Assembly: GCA_947254385.1 (NCBI GenBank)
Contig: CAMYCP010000056.1
Location: forward strand, 1 to 7,553
Direction of reading: 5' to 3'
Source of the DNA: an uncultured Filifactor sp.
GTDB lineage: Bacteria > Bacillota > Clostridia > Peptostreptococcales > Filifactoraceae
DNA length: 7,553 nucleotides
Numbering within the stretch: position 1 is the stretch's first letter; each line of letters opens with the position of its first letter. Below are positions 6,282 through 7,553 of the stretch, piece by piece. The translations under genes and the position numbers were made by a program. A model generated the notes under the pieces. It searched no databases. It was not told where the DNA came from and was given only the letters and a program-made list of their open reading frames with translations.

Positions 6282-7553
6282 TCAGCAGTTTCTTTTTTAT
6301 ACTTAGGAAATGTTATTATTATAGTTGTACCTTTTCCTATTTCAGAAAAAATTTCAATCGTCCCTGAATGTATCTTTAGTAATTCTTCTACAATGGAAAG
6401 TCCAAGTCCGCTTCCCGGATAATTTAAGTTACTTTTGAAAAATTTTTCTTTTATATGTGAAAGATCGGATTTAGGTATTCCTATGCCTGTATCGGAAATG
6501 AAAAAACGAATCCTATCTTCTGTTCCTTCAGCAAGTAAAATCACCGCTCCTCCTTCCGGAGTAAATTTTATAGCATTGGTTATGACGTTTATAAATATTT
6601 GTCTTATACGGTTGGAATCTGCAAATATCAGTACATCTTCTCCACTCAAAGTGCAATTGAATTCTATATTCCCTTTTCTCGGATAAAATTGTGAATATAC
6701 ATTTCTAAAAATCTGTTTAGGATCTATTACGGATTTATTTGCACGCATTGAGTTATTTTCTATACGTGAAAAATCCAACAATTCTTCCACTATTTTACCA
6801 AGTCTTTCCGATTCATCCGATATTATTTTAAGACCCATGTTCAGTTCTTCAGGGTTACTGCTATCTTCAAGCAAAGTTTCCCCCCAACCTTTTATAGATG
6901 TAAGAGGGGTTCTAAGTTCATGTGAAATTGAAGATATAAAATTATTTTTTATTTTATCTGTACGTTTTATTTCAGAAGCCATAAAATTTAACGTCTCTGT
7001 CAACTGTCCTATCTCATCGTCATATATTTTATCCGCAACTATATCAAAATCTCCTTCTGCCATGGAAGTTGCAACGTTTGTCAATTTTTTAATCGGAAAC
7101 ACAATACTTTTGGATATTATAATAGCGACAAAAAATGATAAGGATATTACAACTATTCCTATGAATAAGCCTATAAAACAATAATTACGAATAGATCGAT
7201 CTATATTTTCCATTGAAGTTGAATATCGTACAACTCCTTCTATTTTGTTATTTTGTTTTAAAGGCATTGAAATTGCCATTATTTTTTCGCCTGTATATTC
7301 ATTTATTTCTACTAAAGGAATGGAAAGATCGTTGAAAGCATTGATGACATCTCTTGATTTTACTTGTTGGAAATATGAAAAATCATTGGAGTCCGTTATT
7401 ACATTATAATCACTGTCTATAACTTGAATTAAATAAATTTTATTCTCCGGATTTAAAAAATTTTTCATTAAAAATCCGGCTTTTTCTTTTATATCGGCAT
7501 AACTTACATATTGATTTAAAAAATCGGAAGTAAGAGTAATTCTATCTTTTAAG
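6266..7553 (-). CDS. Membrane sensor histidine kinase, PhoR/WalK-like (5' end cut by window edge)
   Basis: This is the sensor kinase of a two-component system; it would autophosphorylate on His and pass the phosphate to a response regulator not present here. Residues are counted from the Met at 7468, although the frame runs 28 codons further upstream without a stop to the edge, so that Met is internal and the true start and first membrane helix are outside. Residues up to about 95 look extracytoplasmic and Cache/PDC-like (VIDSDYNVITDS, then AISMPLKQNNKIEGVVRYS). A membrane helix follows at about 97-119, a HAMP linker at 120-170 (P125, DEIGQL), and a HisKA domain with phospho-acceptor H183 in SHELRTPLTS. 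E184 and T187 fit the ExxT phosphatase motif. The ATPase domain has the N box (N294, N298), G1 (DTGIG 326-330), an F box (EKFF) and G2 (GSGLGL 352-357), so it looks active. There is no PAS domain. The ligand is unknown. It ends with TAG overlapping dnaE by one base. Confidence 0.93.
   Translation of the reverse strand, partial: LKDRITLTSDFLNQYVSYADIKEKAGFLMKNFLNPENKIYLIQVIDSDYNVITDSNDFSYFQQVKSRDVINAFNDLSIPLVEINEYTGEKIMAISMPLKQNNKIEGVVRYSTSMENIDRSIRNYCFIGLFIGIVVISLSFFVAIIISKSIVFPIKKLTNVATSMAEGDFDIVADKIYDDEIGQLTETLNFMASEIKRTDKIKNNFISSISHELRTPLTSIKGWGETLLEDSSNPEELNMGLKIISDESERLGKIVEELLDFSRIENNSMRANKSVIDPKQIFRNVYSQFYPRKGNIEFNCTLSGEDVLIFADSNRIRQIFINVITNAIKFTPEGGAVILLAEGTEDRIRFFISDTGIGIPKSDLSHIKEKFFKSNLNYPGSGLGLSIVEELLKIHSGTIEIFSEIGKGTTIIITFPKYKKETADKEVI
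7447..7479. repeat. 8-bp inverted repeat in the histidine kinase gene
   Basis: Arms CCGGATTT (7447-7454) and AAATCCGG (7472-7479) are exact reverse complements around a 17-nt A/T spacer. The element sits wholly in coding sequence (residues G-F-L-M-K-N-F-L-N-P) and spans the internal Met codon at 7468. It could be chance in AT-rich DNA; no function is evident. Confidence 0.5.

Overview
The window is an AT-rich stretch whose recognisable genes all lie on the minus strand. Read in the direction of transcription (high to low coordinates) they are: a membrane sensor histidine kinase cut off by the right edge, DNA polymerase III subunit alpha (dnaE), 6-phosphofructokinase (pfkA) and pyruvate kinase (pyk). 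The dnaE-pfkA-pyk order, the Bacillus-like PfkA, the pyruvate kinase with an extra C-terminal domain, and strong AAGGAG-type ribosome binding sites all point to a low-GC Bacillota, most likely a Clostridia or Tissierellia relative. Tryptophan is encoded by TGG at the site checked (pyk W415), so nothing suggests a recoded genome. I cannot name the genus.

Layout by region. At 6266-7553 is the histidine kinase. Its reading frame stays open to the window edge, so its true start and first membrane helix lie outside. At 2829-6266 is dnaE, which starts with GTG. Its first base is the last base of the kinase stop codon (TAGTG). At 1849-2811 is pfkA, 17 bp after dnaE with a perfect AAGGAG site. At 92-1834 is pyk, 14 bp after pfkA. 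At 1-91 is a short, very AT-rich tail with no convincing terminator and perhaps the first codons of another gene. No gap exceeds 91 bp, and I see no tRNA, rRNA, CRISPR array, insertion sequence or attachment site.

The tight spacing suggests one transcript from a promoter beyond the right edge. It would join envelope signalling (kinase), replication (DnaE) and two regulated steps of glycolysis (PfkA making fructose 1,6-bisphosphate, Pyk making pyruvate and ATP). The dnaE-pfkA-pyk cluster is conserved in many Clostridia, so the core is ordinary.

I did not find an undescribed system. Four details deserve a second look. The PHP domain of DnaE is intact except for Asp to Asn at the TNDxHY motif. 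The TSH motif of the pyruvate kinase C-terminal domain, linked in B. subtilis to metabolic control of replication, appears to be replaced by Asn-Glu-Met. A perfect 11-bp inverted repeat sits inside dnaE. The kinase and dnaE overlap in a way that suggests translational coupling.
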